Assembly (NCBI GenBank): GCA_017477245.1 | Contig: JAFUWY010000027.1 | Coordinates: 1-64,000, forward strand | DNA length: 64,000 bases | Source: Bacteroidales bacterium | Lineage (GTDB): Bacteria > Bacteroidota > Bacteroidia > Bacteroidales > UBA932 | Direction of reading: 5' to 3' | Shown here: piece by piece, positions 24,066-31,990 of the stretch | Layout: each line of letters starts with the position of its first letter | How positions within the stretch are numbered: position 1 is the first letter of the stretch | Translations under genes and position numbers: made by a program | Notes under the pieces: model-generated | The model's input: the letters and a program-made list of their open reading frames with translations, nothing else | Databases searched by the model: none | What the model was told of the DNA's origin: nothing

Positions 24066-24515
24066 TTAGTTTGCAGGCTGGTCGTTAACGGATGAACCTT
24101 TCTTTTTGTTTTTAGATTTGCGAGTCCACCATTTTTTCCACTTCGGGTTATCTTTCGTTGCTCTGTTCCCGTTGTTTATCGAGACGGAGTGAGTGCCATC
24201 AGGGTTGACTATGGTTGCGTCGTTGCCGTTCTGTGTGGCGGTGGAATGGGTCCCGTTAGGATTAACTATAGTCGTGATATTGCCGTTATGCAGTATGGCG
24301 GTAGAATGTGTCCCATCAGGATTGACTATAATTGTGCTGTTGCCGTTATGTTGTAATATGGCGGTGGAATGACTCCCATCAGGATTGACTATAGTTGCAC
24401 TGTTCCCGTTATTTATGACGACGGAGTGAGTGCCATCAGGATTGACGACAACAGTATGTTGTGCATATGCGGATAAACTCACCATGCACAGAAGACTTAG
24501 AAGTATGCGTTTCAT
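24066..24515 (-). CDS. secreted protein of five NPDGTHS tandem repeats
   Basis: 149 residues. The signal peptide is MKRILLSLLCMVSLSAYAQ. Five imperfect repeats of 19-21 residues follow (core VNPDGTHS then a hydrophobic pair and NNGN). A basic C-terminal tail ends the protein (WKKWWTRKSKNKKK). The even spacing suggests a small beta-solenoid or beta-hairpin stack in the periplasm or on the surface. I do not recognise a functional family. The gene is AT-richer than its neighbours. Its -7 box TATCTTTG is at 24548-24541. Confidence 0.8.
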   Translation of the reverse strand: MKRILLSLLCMVSLSAYAQHTVVVNPDGTHSVVINNGNSATIVNPDGSHSTAILQHNGNSTIIVNPDGTHSTAILHNGNITTIVNPNGTHSTATQNGNDATIVNPDGTHSVSINNGNRATKDNPKWKKWWTRKSKNKKKGSSVNDQPAN

Positions 24516-24673
24516 AATAATGGTTGGCTAGCCATTTTCACAAAGATAGCATTTTTTCAATAGTGCGGCAATGCCTCATCCGAAAGCAGGGAGCTCTTTT
24601 TTCCATTGTCCTCGCCCCGGGAATGCGTGAGTGGCAGTGTTTTTGCTGGGTAAGGGATCAAACACCCACCGCC

Positions 24674-25186
24674 ATGAGAAAGCATTTTACCTGCCTGCTG
24701 GCCCTTGCCGCCATCGTCCTGACCGCTTCCACCTGTGAAAAGATGGAGCCCGGTGATTACCGCGACTACCTGGGCCACAAGATCAACATCCTCGGAGCCT
24801 GGACCCTCACCGAAGTCCAGATCAGGACGGCGGGCGTCATCGAGTCCCGCCCGTTCACCCCGCAGTCCCTGATGGAATTCGCGGAGAAGGGCCTCGGATA
24901 TACGAAGGACCTGGACGGGAATATCCTGGACTCCTGGCACTACGAGATCTACCGCGCCGCCGTGACGATCTTCACCAACGAGGAGTGGGAGAACAACCGA
25001 GGGCTGGGAGAGGATGACAGCGCGTATGAGCAGGGAAAGACCTATTACTTCCACGTGGTGGACGAGAACACGATCTCCTCGGAAGAAAAGGTCTCCTCCA
25101 ATACGGTGATGGTGAACTTCTATACCCGGTTCGGCGAAACCGGGCACAAGACGAAGTCCGCAAGCGGCAATGCGCTACGGCTATAA
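24674..25186 (+). CDS. putative lipoprotein, unknown function
   Basis: 170 residues from MRKHFTCLLALAAIVLTAST with Cys following, a plausible type II signal (lipobox TAST-C is atypical). The mature part has GAWTLTEVQIRTAGVIESRP and a strand-rich end EKVSSNTVMVNFYTRFG, resembling small lipocalin-like or META-like lipoproteins of Bacteroidales, but no confident match. I chose the Met at 24674 because only this one gives a signal peptide. No clear promoter box is seen. The 3' end overlaps the convergent cyclophilin-like gene by 6 bases. Confidence 0.7.
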   Translation: MRKHFTCLLALAAIVLTASTCEKMEPGDYRDYLGHKINILGAWTLTEVQIRTAGVIESRPFTPQSLMEFAEKGLGYTKDLDGNILDSWHYEIYRAAVTIFTNEEWENNRGLGEDDSAYEQGKTYYFHVVDENTISSEEKVSSNTVMVNFYTRFGETGHKTKSASGNALRL

Positions 25187-25693
25187 CGACAAGGTTACGG
25201 AAATATTCCCTTCTCCCGCCTTCAGGAACGACTTCAACGCATCCAGGGACCCGTACTGCATCTTGCCCAGACGGGTGTAGCTCCAGGAATTGCTGCCGTA
25301 GAACAGCACGATCTGGTCGCCGCTGTAGAGGATGACATCACCGGCCTGGGTGGTGATCTGCGTGTCGCTCGCGGGCAGCGAACGCCCCAGCGCCCCCACT
25401 TTCTCGAAGCCGCCGTAGTCATGTGCCTCATAGGTGATGGGCGCCTCGCGCAGCGCGGCCACGAGGGCGCGGGTAGCGGCATTGTTCTCAATCCGGACCG
25501 GAAGCGTCGCTCCGGATACGGTAATCTTGATGGTCTCGGGCATATCGGTTCCTTCGGAATTGTTGTTGCCTTGATTCTCCTGTCCTTCGTTCTGCTCCTG
25601 CCGGGGCTGGCCCGGGTCGGGAAGTTTATCGCAGGCGAGCATGGCCGGGAGGACCAGGGTGGACAGAAGTCCGATGACGAATGAACGAATCAT
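25181..25693 (-). CDS. lipoprotein with cyclophilin-like fold domain
   Basis: 170 residues from MIRSFVIGLLSTLVLPAMLA with Cys following (lipobox). A low-complexity Gln/Asn/Glu linker (residues about 28-48) precedes a domain beginning ETIKITVSGATLPVRIENNA and containing GDVILYSGDQIVLFYGSNSW and RLGKM. It matches the cyclophilin-like family PF18050, which keeps the fold but usually lacks the prolyl-isomerase Arg. The protein is periplasmic and its ligand unknown. The -7 box TACCTTTG (25724-25717) supports this start over an upstream Met. Confidence 0.85.
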   Translation of the reverse strand: MIRSFVIGLLSTLVLPAMLACDKLPDPGQPRQEQNEGQENQGNNNSEGTDMPETIKITVSGATLPVRIENNAATRALVAALREAPITYEAHDYGGFEKVGALGRSLPASDTQITTQAGDVILYSGDQIVLFYGSNSWSYTRLGKMQYGSLDALKSFLKAGEGNISVTLSL

Positions 25694-25783
25694 GTTATTG
25701 CAGTTATATACGGACACAAAGGTACAAAACGGAGCTAAAAACGCCAGTATTTTCGTACATTTGTCTGATAAAACTACGGACAT

Positions 25784-26350
25784 ATGAAAACAAGTACTAA
25801 AATCTGGCTCTGCATCGCAGGCTTCCTCCTCATCATCCTCGGCGTCATCTGCATCGCCAAACCCGACATCACCCTCGTCTCCGCCGCCTGGGTCCTGGGC
25901 TGCCTGACCCTGTTCGCCGGTATCACCAAGCTGGTCTTCACCCTGCGGACGCAGGCGTTCCTTCCCAACAGCGGAACCCGTGCCCTAAGCGCCCTGCTCG
26001 ACATCTTCTTCGGCTGCTTCTTCCTGTTCAACATCCTCGGAACGGCCGTTTCCCTCCCGGTAGTGTTCGCCATCTGGGTCATGCTCGAGGGTATCATCAT
26101 CGCCGTCCAGAGCTTCGATTACAGGCTGGTCGGTTTCCCGATGTGGTGGGTGCTGCTGTGCCTGGGCATCGGCGGCGCCGTCCTTGGCTTCTTCGGCCTG
26201 AGGAACCTCGGCGTCACCGCAGGCGTCCTTTCGACGATCATCGGCCTCGGCATCATCGCCAACGGCCTGGCCTATATCCTCGCCGTCGTCGGCGTGAACC
26301 GCTTCGAGAAGCGGGTGGACAGCATGGGCCGGATCATCGACGAGCAGTAA
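25784..26350 (+). CDS. HdeD/DUF308-family membrane protein
   Basis: 188 residues, six hydrophobic segments in three pairs (for example IAGFLLIILGVICIAKP), the repeated DUF308 pattern of HdeD acid-resistance proteins. It is located in the inner membrane; the biochemical role is unknown even in E. coli. -7 box TACATTTG (25756-25763) lies 20 bases before the ATG. The AlaX-like gene follows 21 bases downstream. Confidence 0.85.
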   Translation: MKTSTKIWLCIAGFLLIILGVICIAKPDITLVSAAWVLGCLTLFAGITKLVFTLRTQAFLPNSGTRALSALLDIFFGCFFLFNILGTAVSLPVVFAIWVMLEGIIIAVQSFDYRLVGFPMWWVLLCLGIGGAVLGFFGLRNLGVTAGVLSTIIGLGIIANGLAYILAVVGVNRFEKRVDSMGRIIDEQ

Positions 26351-26371
26351 TCCAGCTTCTTCTTCGGGGCC

Positions 26372-26830
26372 ATGGAACCGGTACTGAACGCACACAACAA
26401 GGAGGAATACCCTCCGATGCACACGGCGGAGCACATCCTGAACGCGACGATGGTCCGGATGTTCGGCTGTCCGCGCTCCCGCAACGCCCATATCGAGCGC
26501 AAGAAGTCCAAATGCGACTACGAACTCCCGTCCTGCCCGACTGACGGGCAGGTCGCCGCGATCGAGGCTGCGGTCAACGAAGTCATCTCCCGCCACCTGG
26601 ACGTGACGATCGAATACATGACCCGGGATGAGGCGGCGGCGATCGTGGACCTGAGCAAGCTCCCCGAGGACGTCTCGGAAACGCTCCGGATCGTCCGCGT
26701 GGGAGACTACGACGCCTGCGCCTGCGCAGGTGCGCACGTCGGGAACACCGCGGAGATCGGCACCTTCAAGATCCTCAGCCACGACTTCGACAACGGCCGC
26801 TGGCGCGTCAGATGGAAAGTACTGGGGTGA
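26372..26830 (+). CDS. AlaX-like tRNA-editing (SAD) domain protein
   Basis: 152 residues. HTAEHIL (His17, His21) and CAGAH (Cys118, His122) form the HxxxH / CxxxH zinc site of the second additional domain of alanyl/threonyl-tRNA synthetases. Free-standing relatives hydrolyse mischarged aminoacyl-tRNA. The N-terminal glycine-rich beta-barrel of full AlaX proteins is absent, so this is the short type. It overlaps the start of the ElaA remnant by one base (TGATG). Confidence 0.8.
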   Translation: MEPVLNAHNKEEYPPMHTAEHILNATMVRMFGCPRSRNAHIERKKSKCDYELPSCPTDGQVAAIEAAVNEVISRHLDVTIEYMTRDEAAAIVDLSKLPEDVSETLRIVRVGDYDACACAGAHVGNTAEIGTFKILSHDFDNGRWRVRWKVLG

Positions 26831-26997
26831 TGGAACTGCACCGCAAACGCTTCCGGGAGCTGACGCTGGACGAGCTCTACGAACTCCTGAGGATCCGCAC
26901 CGAGGTCTTCGTGGTGGAGCAGGTGGGATTCCGTCAGTCGTCGGATCCCTTCATGCTGGATGGCATCCCCCACATCAGGATGACCTATCAGGAATAA
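26830..26997 (+). pseudogene. elaA: ElaA-type acetyltransferase with large internal deletion
   Basis: The 55-residue frame starts MELHRKRFRELTLDELYELL and RIRTEVFVVEQ, the N-terminus of ElaA GNAT proteins. It then jumps to DPFMLDGIPHIRMTY, the ElaA C-terminus. Around 90 residues including the acetyl-CoA-binding site are missing, while the frame is kept. It cannot be an active acetyltransferase. Confidence 0.75.
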
Positions 26998-27007
26998 GAC
27001 CCCCCGC

Positions 27008-27442
27008 TCATCGGGCGGCCGCAAGGGCTTCCGTCAGCTCGTCGAGACTTCCGCAGACGCCGTCGAACAGCTTGTACATCAGCTCCGGCTCCATCATCTC
27101 CGGGATATAGACAAGGACCTTCTTCCCGGCGCCTGCCATCCAGCCGGCTTCCGTGTGCGCGCTGCGACCGCAAGGGAGCACCAGCACGCAGGTATCCGCC
27201 CACGCAAGCGCCTCCAGATCGGCCTGGAACTGCCGCTCCGCCTTCGGGTGGTGCAGTCCTTCGGCATATTGCGCAAAACACCAAGAGAACGCATTCTCGT
27301 CGATATCGGTCCAGCGGAAGCCGTTGCCTCCGTGGGGCGGATTCCGGAAATCGTAGACTTCGTGGCCGGCAGCGCGGAGCGCGGCCACAACTTCGGGGTA
27401 ATAAGGGTTCCTCCAGCTGGAGGCGACATAGATCCTGGCCAT
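27008..27442 (-). CDS. nucleoside 2-deoxyribosyltransferase-like protein
   Basis: 144 residues. RIYVASSWRNPYYPEVVAAL, GHEVYDFRNP and the acidic-aromatic ADTCVLVLPCGRSAHTEAGW match PF05014-like proteins, whose Glu nucleophile lies in HTEAG. Members remodel nucleosides or nucleotides; the exact substrate here is unknown. An inverted repeat TGGAGA/TCTCCA (27458-27463 with 27470-27475) lies in the leader. Confidence 0.8.
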   Translation of the reverse strand: MARIYVASSWRNPYYPEVVAALRAAGHEVYDFRNPPHGGNGFRWTDIDENAFSWCFAQYAEGLHHPKAERQFQADLEALAWADTCVLVLPCGRSAHTEAGWMAGAGKKVLVYIPEMMEPELMYKLFDGVCGSLDELTEALAAAR

Positions 27443-27519
27443 GGTAATGCTGTTTGTTGGAGATCACATTCTCCACGGCAAGTTACGAATAATGGTGGAG
27501 AATCCATGAAAAGAATGTT

Positions 27520-27527
27520 TAAATTTG
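27520..27527 (+). promoter_or_regulatory. -7 box of the PhzF gene
   Basis: TAAATTTG, 25 bases before the ATG at 27553. Confidence 0.6.
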
Positions 27528-27552
27528 TCCCGGAAAACCAATCTGCACCCCT

Positions 27553-28341
27553 ATGATCCAGTACATCGCCGACGCCTTCACGGACAAGCTCTTCGCCGGA
27601 AACCCGGCGGCGGTACTCCCCTGCCGGGAGATGCCCGCCCCGCAACTGATGCAGTCCATCGCCATCGAAAACAACTACTCGGAGACCGCCTTCGTCGTCC
27701 GGCGCGCCCCGGGCGACTACGACCTGAAATGGTTCACGCCGGGCGGCGAGGTCGCGCTGTGCGGCCACGCGACCCTGGCGACCTCGTTCGTGCTGCACCG
27801 CTATATCGATCCGGATGCGCAAGAGCTGCATTTCCATACGCTGAGCGGAGAACTCATCGTCCGGCCCGGTGCCGACGGTGGCTATACGATGGACTTCCCG
27901 GTCGGGGCGTACAAGCCCGTCCCGGTCACGGAAGGGATCCTCGCAGCGACCAACGGACTGGCCCGGGAGGCCTGGTACGACGGAGGGGACATGATGGTCC
28001 TCATCGGATCCGAGGTGGAGCTCGCCGCCCTGGTGCCCGACTACGAGGCCATGGGACGGGTCGAAGGGCGCGGGCTCATCATCACGGCGCCCTCCAGCCG
28101 GTATGATTTCGTGTCCCGCTGCTTCTATCCCAAGCTGAATGTGCCCGAGGACCCGGTCACGGGAAGCGCCCATACCTACCTGACGCCCCTCTGGGCCGGC
28201 AGGCTGGGCAAGAAGGAGATGACCGCGGGGCAGCTTTCGGCCCGCGGAGGCGAACTCGGCGTCCGTCTGGAAGGCAACCGGGTGTTCATCACCGGCCGCG
28301 CCGTCCTGTTCATGCAGGGAGAGATCCCCTTCGACCTTTAA
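27553..28341 (+). CDS. PhzF-family isomerase-like protein
   Basis: 262 residues with two diaminopimelate-epimerase-like halves. AFTDKLFAGNPAAVLPC opens the protein, the general-acid/base Glu lies in NNYSETAFVV (Glu44), and VPEDPVTGSAHTYLTPLW marks the second half. Homologues isomerise small carboxylates such as phenazine precursors, but phenazine genes are absent here, so the metabolic role is open. Its last 4 bases overlap the convergent preA gene. Confidence 0.88.
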   Translation: MIQYIADAFTDKLFAGNPAAVLPCREMPAPQLMQSIAIENNYSETAFVVRRAPGDYDLKWFTPGGEVALCGHATLATSFVLHRYIDPDAQELHFHTLSGELIVRPGADGGYTMDFPVGAYKPVPVTEGILAATNGLAREAWYDGGDMMVLIGSEVELAALVPDYEAMGRVEGRGLIITAPSSRYDFVSRCFYPKLNVPEDPVTGSAHTYLTPLWAGRLGKKEMTAGQLSARGGELGVRLEGNRVFITGRAVLFMQGEIPFDL

Positions 28342-29777
28342 CGGTGGATCCGCTGTGCGCTGCCAATCGCCCCCACGGGGCAGATCAGGCGGCACAGATG
28401 GCAGCCGACGCATTTCGCCCCGATGATCCTCGGGATCCGGTCCTCACCGAAGGAGATGGCCTGGTGGCCGCCGTCCCGGCAGGAGATATAGCAGCGGCCG
28501 CAGCCGATGCAAAGGGTACGGTCCACACGCGGGAAAACCTTCGTGCTGCGGTCCAGGCCGGCCGGGGTCACGAAGTCCCCGACCTCCCGGCCGACCAGGT
28601 CTTCCAGATGCGCAAGCCCCTGGTCCGCCAGGTAATTCCGAAGACCCTCGGTGAGATCCTCGATGATGCGCTGCCCGCACTCCATGATGGCGGTACACAC
28701 CTGCACGTTGCGGCATCCCAGGCTCAGGAATTCCACGGCATCGCGCCAGGTATAGACTCCCCCGACGCCCGAGAGCTGCACGCCTTTGAGCACAGGGTTC
28801 ATCGCCATCTCCAGGATGAAGCGGAGGGCGATGGGCTTCACGGCAGCCCCGGAATATCCCGAAATCGCTTTCTTGCCGGAAACTACCCCGCCCATCGTCA
28901 CGGACTTGATGGTGTTGATGGCCGAGATTCCGTCCGCACCGCCCAGATAAGCCGACGTGGCGACCAGGTTCATGGACGCGACGTTGGGGGTCATCTTCGC
29001 GATGACCGGGATATGCACGGCCCGTTTCACGAAAATCGTGTAGTACGCCACCAGTTCCGGGTTCTGTCCCACGTCGCTGCCCATGCCGACCAGACGCATC
29101 TGGGGGCAGGAGAAATTGAGCTCGATGGCATCGACGCCGGCGTTCTCCGCCATATGCGCAAGCTGGATCCACTCCTCGTCGGAGTTGCCCATGATGGAGG
29201 CGATGACGACCTTGGAGGGATAATTCTCCTTCAGCTTGCGCAGGATCTCGAAGTCCACCTCCGCAGGATTCTCGGAGAGCTGCTCCATGTTGCGGAATCC
29301 GGCGAAGGTGCCGTCCGGACGCTTCACGGCGTCGAAACGCGGCGAGACTTCATTGATATCCTGCAGGCAGATCGTCTTGTAATAGACGCCGGCCCAGCCG
29401 GCCTCGAAGGCCGCAGCGACCATCTCGTAGTTGGTGCAGACGGCGGACGAGGCGAGGAAGAAGGGATTCTCGCAGGGGATCCCGCAGAACGTGATGTCCA
29501 GGGGCGGGAGGTCCCTGTCCGCCGCCGGAGGCTCCGGCAAGGACGAGATGATCTCGCGGATGCGGATGGGCATGTCCTTGTGGATGCAGGCCCGTTCCGC
29601 AGCCGCGATGTCTTCTTCGCTGCAGCCACGGACCCACCGGGCCGCTACGGATTCATTGCCGAAACGGACCGCGCGGATCGCCCGCGCAGGGTCTCCGTTT
29701 GCGCACGCGGCGCTGCAGGGCGCGTCCTGGCAGAGCAGGCAGCGGAAAGCTTCTTCCTTGATATTGAACCGGTTCAT
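28338..29777 (-). CDS. preA: NAD-dependent dihydropyrimidine dehydrogenase subunit PreA with extra N-terminal Fe-S domain
   Basis: 479 residues against about 411 for E. coli PreA. Residues 1 to about 75 hold Cys13, 16, 21 and 25 plus Cys64 and look like the N-terminal Fe-S domain normally found on PreT. The FMN domain follows (ITFCGIPCENPFFLASSAVC, NFSCPQM, GMGSDVGQ). Two 4Fe-4S motifs close the protein (CIGCGRCYISC, CVGCHLCRLICPVGA). PreTA reduces uracil and thymine in the cytoplasm. No preT is visible in the window. The -7 box TAGATTTG (29789-29782) ends 4 bases before the ATG, suggesting a leaderless mRNA. Confidence 0.9.
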   Translation of the reverse strand: MNRFNIKEEAFRCLLCQDAPCSAACANGDPARAIRAVRFGNESVAARWVRGCSEEDIAAAERACIHKDMPIRIREIISSLPEPPAADRDLPPLDITFCGIPCENPFFLASSAVCTNYEMVAAAFEAGWAGVYYKTICLQDINEVSPRFDAVKRPDGTFAGFRNMEQLSENPAEVDFEILRKLKENYPSKVVIASIMGNSDEEWIQLAHMAENAGVDAIELNFSCPQMRLVGMGSDVGQNPELVAYYTIFVKRAVHIPVIAKMTPNVASMNLVATSAYLGGADGISAINTIKSVTMGGVVSGKKAISGYSGAAVKPIALRFILEMAMNPVLKGVQLSGVGGVYTWRDAVEFLSLGCRNVQVCTAIMECGQRIIEDLTEGLRNYLADQGLAHLEDLVGREVGDFVTPAGLDRSTKVFPRVDRTLCIGCGRCYISCRDGGHQAISFGEDRIPRIIGAKCVGCHLCRLICPVGAIGSAQRIHR

Positions 29778-29848
29778 TTCACAAATCTAAGAATAATTCC
29801 CGCAAAAACAAACCCATGCCAGCAGCATCCGGTGAACAAAAAAAGAGG

Positions 29849-31591
29849 TCAGTCTTCCGAGGCAATCTCCTTGAGTTCGTCGCGGTAGGCGGTGAGCAGG
29901 CGGGACTTGGAGATGAATCCCAGGTACCTGCGGTCCTCGTCGATGACCGGCAGGCGCCACGCGCCGGTGCGGTCGAATTTGCTCATCACCGAGTCCATCT
30001 TCTCGCCGGCATGGATATAGTCCGGCGCGGACTCCATGATGTTGTAAACATGCCAGGTGTCGTACTTGGAGGGGTCCAGCAGCACCTTGCGCGCCGTGGT
30101 CAGGTCCACCATCCCCTGGAAGCGGCCCCTCGAATCCAGCACGGCCATCACGGCCGCATCCGTCTGCGAGACGATCGAGACCACCTCGCGGAGCGTCGCG
30201 TCGATCTGCACGCGCGGGTATTTGTCACGGATCAACGCGTCCACGCGCATCAGCGTCAGCACGGCCTGGTCGCTGTCGTGCGTCAGCAGGTCGCCGCTCT
30301 GGGCGATCCGCTTGGTGTAGATGGAGTATTTCTCGAAGATCCGCACCGTCCCGAAGGCGACCGTCGCCGTCAGGATCAGCGGGATCAGCAGCTCGTATCC
30401 GCCCGAAATCTCGGCGATCAGGAAGATGGCCGTCATCGGGGCCTGCATCACGCCGGCCATCAGCGCCGCCATCCCCACGAGGACGAAATTCTGCTCCGGC
30501 ACGCCGGCGCCCGCCAGGTTCAGGCTCCGCGCCACCACGAACCCCAGGATCGCCCCGGCGAACAGCGTGGGGCCGAACGTGCCGCCGACTCCCCCGCCGG
30601 CATTGGTGGCCGTCATCGCCAGCACCTTCAGGAAAAAGATCAGTGCGAAGAAGAGGGGCACGCCCCAGCGCCAGTCGAGCAGGAACGACAGGACGCTGCG
30701 CCCCTCCAGGGCCAGGTCCTGTCCGTTGAGCAGCGCACCCAACGACTCGTATCCCTCGCCGTAAAGGGGCGGGAACAGGAAGATCAGCATGCCCAGCGCC
30801 AGCGCGCAGACGCCCCAGCGCAGGTAGGGATTGGCGATCTTGCCGATGCGGTCCTCCAGGTGCAGCGTCGTGCGCATGAAGTACAGCGACCCGAATCCTC
30901 CCACCACACCGAGGATGATGTAGAACGGGATGTTCGCCATCGAGAACGGCGTCAGCGTGCAGGCGAACACCGGGGTCTGGCCCCGGAAGATATAGGAGAC
31001 CACCGTCGCGGAGATGGTCGATATGAGCAGCGGCAGCAGCGAGCTCATGGACACGTTGAAGAGCAGGATCTCCAGCGTGAACAGCACCCCGGCCAGCGGC
31101 GCCTTGAAGATGCCGGCCACGGCACCGGCAGCGCCGCAGCCCAGCAGCAGGGTGATGTTGCGGTAGGACAGGCCGAAGATCCGGCCCAGGTTGGAGCCGA
31201 TGGCGGCCCCGGTGTAGACGATCGGCGCCTCGGCTCCGACGGAGCCGCCGAAGCCGATCGTGATGCTGGAGGTCAGCATCGACGACCAGGTATTGTGGGG
31301 CTTGATCTTGGAGTCGTTCCGGGACACGGCCAGCAGGGCCTTGGTCACGCCGTGGCCGATGTTGTCCCGGATCACATAACGCACCAGCAGCAGGGAGATC
31401 AGCATGCCGATGCCCGGCAGGGCCAGGTACTGCCAGTCGTAGCTGCCGTGGAAGCCCTGGTTGAGCAGGCGCTTCACCGTGTGGATGGACCAGTCGAGAA
31501 CGACGGCGGCGCACCCGGAGAGTACGCCGACCATCAGACTGAGCAGCAGGAGCTTGCTCTGTTCAGGAATATGCTTGAGGGAAAACCGCAC
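29849..31591 (-). CDS. ClC-type chloride channel/transporter with C-terminal CBS pair
   Basis: 580 residues. The membrane part (about 15-430) has GFGGSVGAEAPIVYTG, where the Glu of GAE is the gating glutamate, and GGGVGGTFGPTLFAGA, the third anion-selectivity element. Residues about 455-575 form two CBS domains that usually bind adenine nucleotides. It moves chloride across the inner membrane as channel or H+ antiporter. It starts 2 bases after the stop of the small acidic protein gene, so they share a transcript. Confidence 0.92.
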   Translation of the reverse strand: MRFSLKHIPEQSKLLLLSLMVGVLSGCAAVVLDWSIHTVKRLLNQGFHGSYDWQYLALPGIGMLISLLLVRYVIRDNIGHGVTKALLAVSRNDSKIKPHNTWSSMLTSSITIGFGGSVGAEAPIVYTGAAIGSNLGRIFGLSYRNITLLLGCGAAGAVAGIFKAPLAGVLFTLEILLFNVSMSSLLPLLISTISATVVSYIFRGQTPVFACTLTPFSMANIPFYIILGVVGGFGSLYFMRTTLHLEDRIGKIANPYLRWGVCALALGMLIFLFPPLYGEGYESLGALLNGQDLALEGRSVLSFLLDWRWGVPLFFALIFFLKVLAMTATNAGGGVGGTFGPTLFAGAILGFVVARSLNLAGAGVPEQNFVLVGMAALMAGVMQAPMTAIFLIAEISGGYELLIPLILTATVAFGTVRIFEKYSIYTKRIAQSGDLLTHDSDQAVLTLMRVDALIRDKYPRVQIDATLREVVSIVSQTDAAVMAVLDSRGRFQGMVDLTTARKVLLDPSKYDTWHVYNIMESAPDYIHAGEKMDSVMSKFDRTGAWRLPVIDEDRRYLGFISKSRLLTAYRDELKEIASED

Positions 31592-31593
31592 GA

Positions 31594-31962
31594 CTAGGCG
31601 TCGCTGCCGTCGTCATCACCTCCGTACTGGGAGATGTTGTCGTCGGGTAAGGTTTCTCCGTCGGATGAAGGGGCGGAAGATGCTCCGGTCACGGATTCGA
31701 CCTCGGCCTCCTCCTCGCCTTCGAGCCAGCGCTCGATGTCGTCCAGGTTGTCGATCTGGACCTTGATCTTGACAAGGTAGATGGCATCCGGGATCTCGAC
31801 CATCACCGCATAGAACGGCGTGCCGTCCGGTTTGGTATATTTGGTCAGGTCGGGAAGATAGTCGTTGAAGCCTTTCGGATATTTCTCCGCGAAAGCCGCT
31901 GCGAGCTCGGGAGACATGTTTTCGTAGCTGACGATGTGGCGTTTTTTATTGTCTTGTGCCAT
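31594..31962 (-). CDS. conserved Bacteroidales protein with acidic C-terminal tail
   Basis: 122 residues. SYENMSPELAAAFAEKYPKG and PFYAVMVEIPDAIYLVKIKV are strongly conserved-looking stretches that I associate with hypothetical proteins of Bacteroidales. The last ~40 residues are rich in Glu, Asp and Ser. No signal peptide. It is co-transcribed with the ClC gene. The role is unknown. A one-mismatch -7 box (TATACTTG) lies upstream. Confidence 0.75.
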   Translation of the reverse strand: MAQDNKKRHIVSYENMSPELAAAFAEKYPKGFNDYLPDLTKYTKPDGTPFYAVMVEIPDAIYLVKIKVQIDNLDDIERWLEGEEEAEVESVTGASSAPSSDGETLPDDNISQYGGDDDGSDA

Positions 31963-31990
31963 AGGGGTTAGGATTTTGCTGCAAGTATAG

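Noticed and set aside
24054..24069. 16-bp palindrome CTAAATTCGAATTTAG as a promoter element
   Set aside because: It contains TAAATTCG rather than TAnnTTTG and overlaps the stop codon of the repeat protein gene. Symmetry alone is not enough to assign a role.
24100..24480. Regular direct repeats suggesting a CRISPR array
   Set aside because: The repeats are in frame in a secreted protein, vary between units, and have no unique spacers. No cas genes are present.
28344..29888. Plus-strand frame opposite preA
   Set aside because: Antisense shadow; preA has all cofactor motifs.
29816..31597. Long plus-strand frame opposite the ClC gene
   Set aside because: Arg/Gln/His-rich translation typical of the antisense of a GC-rich gene; the minus-strand ClC motifs are decisive.
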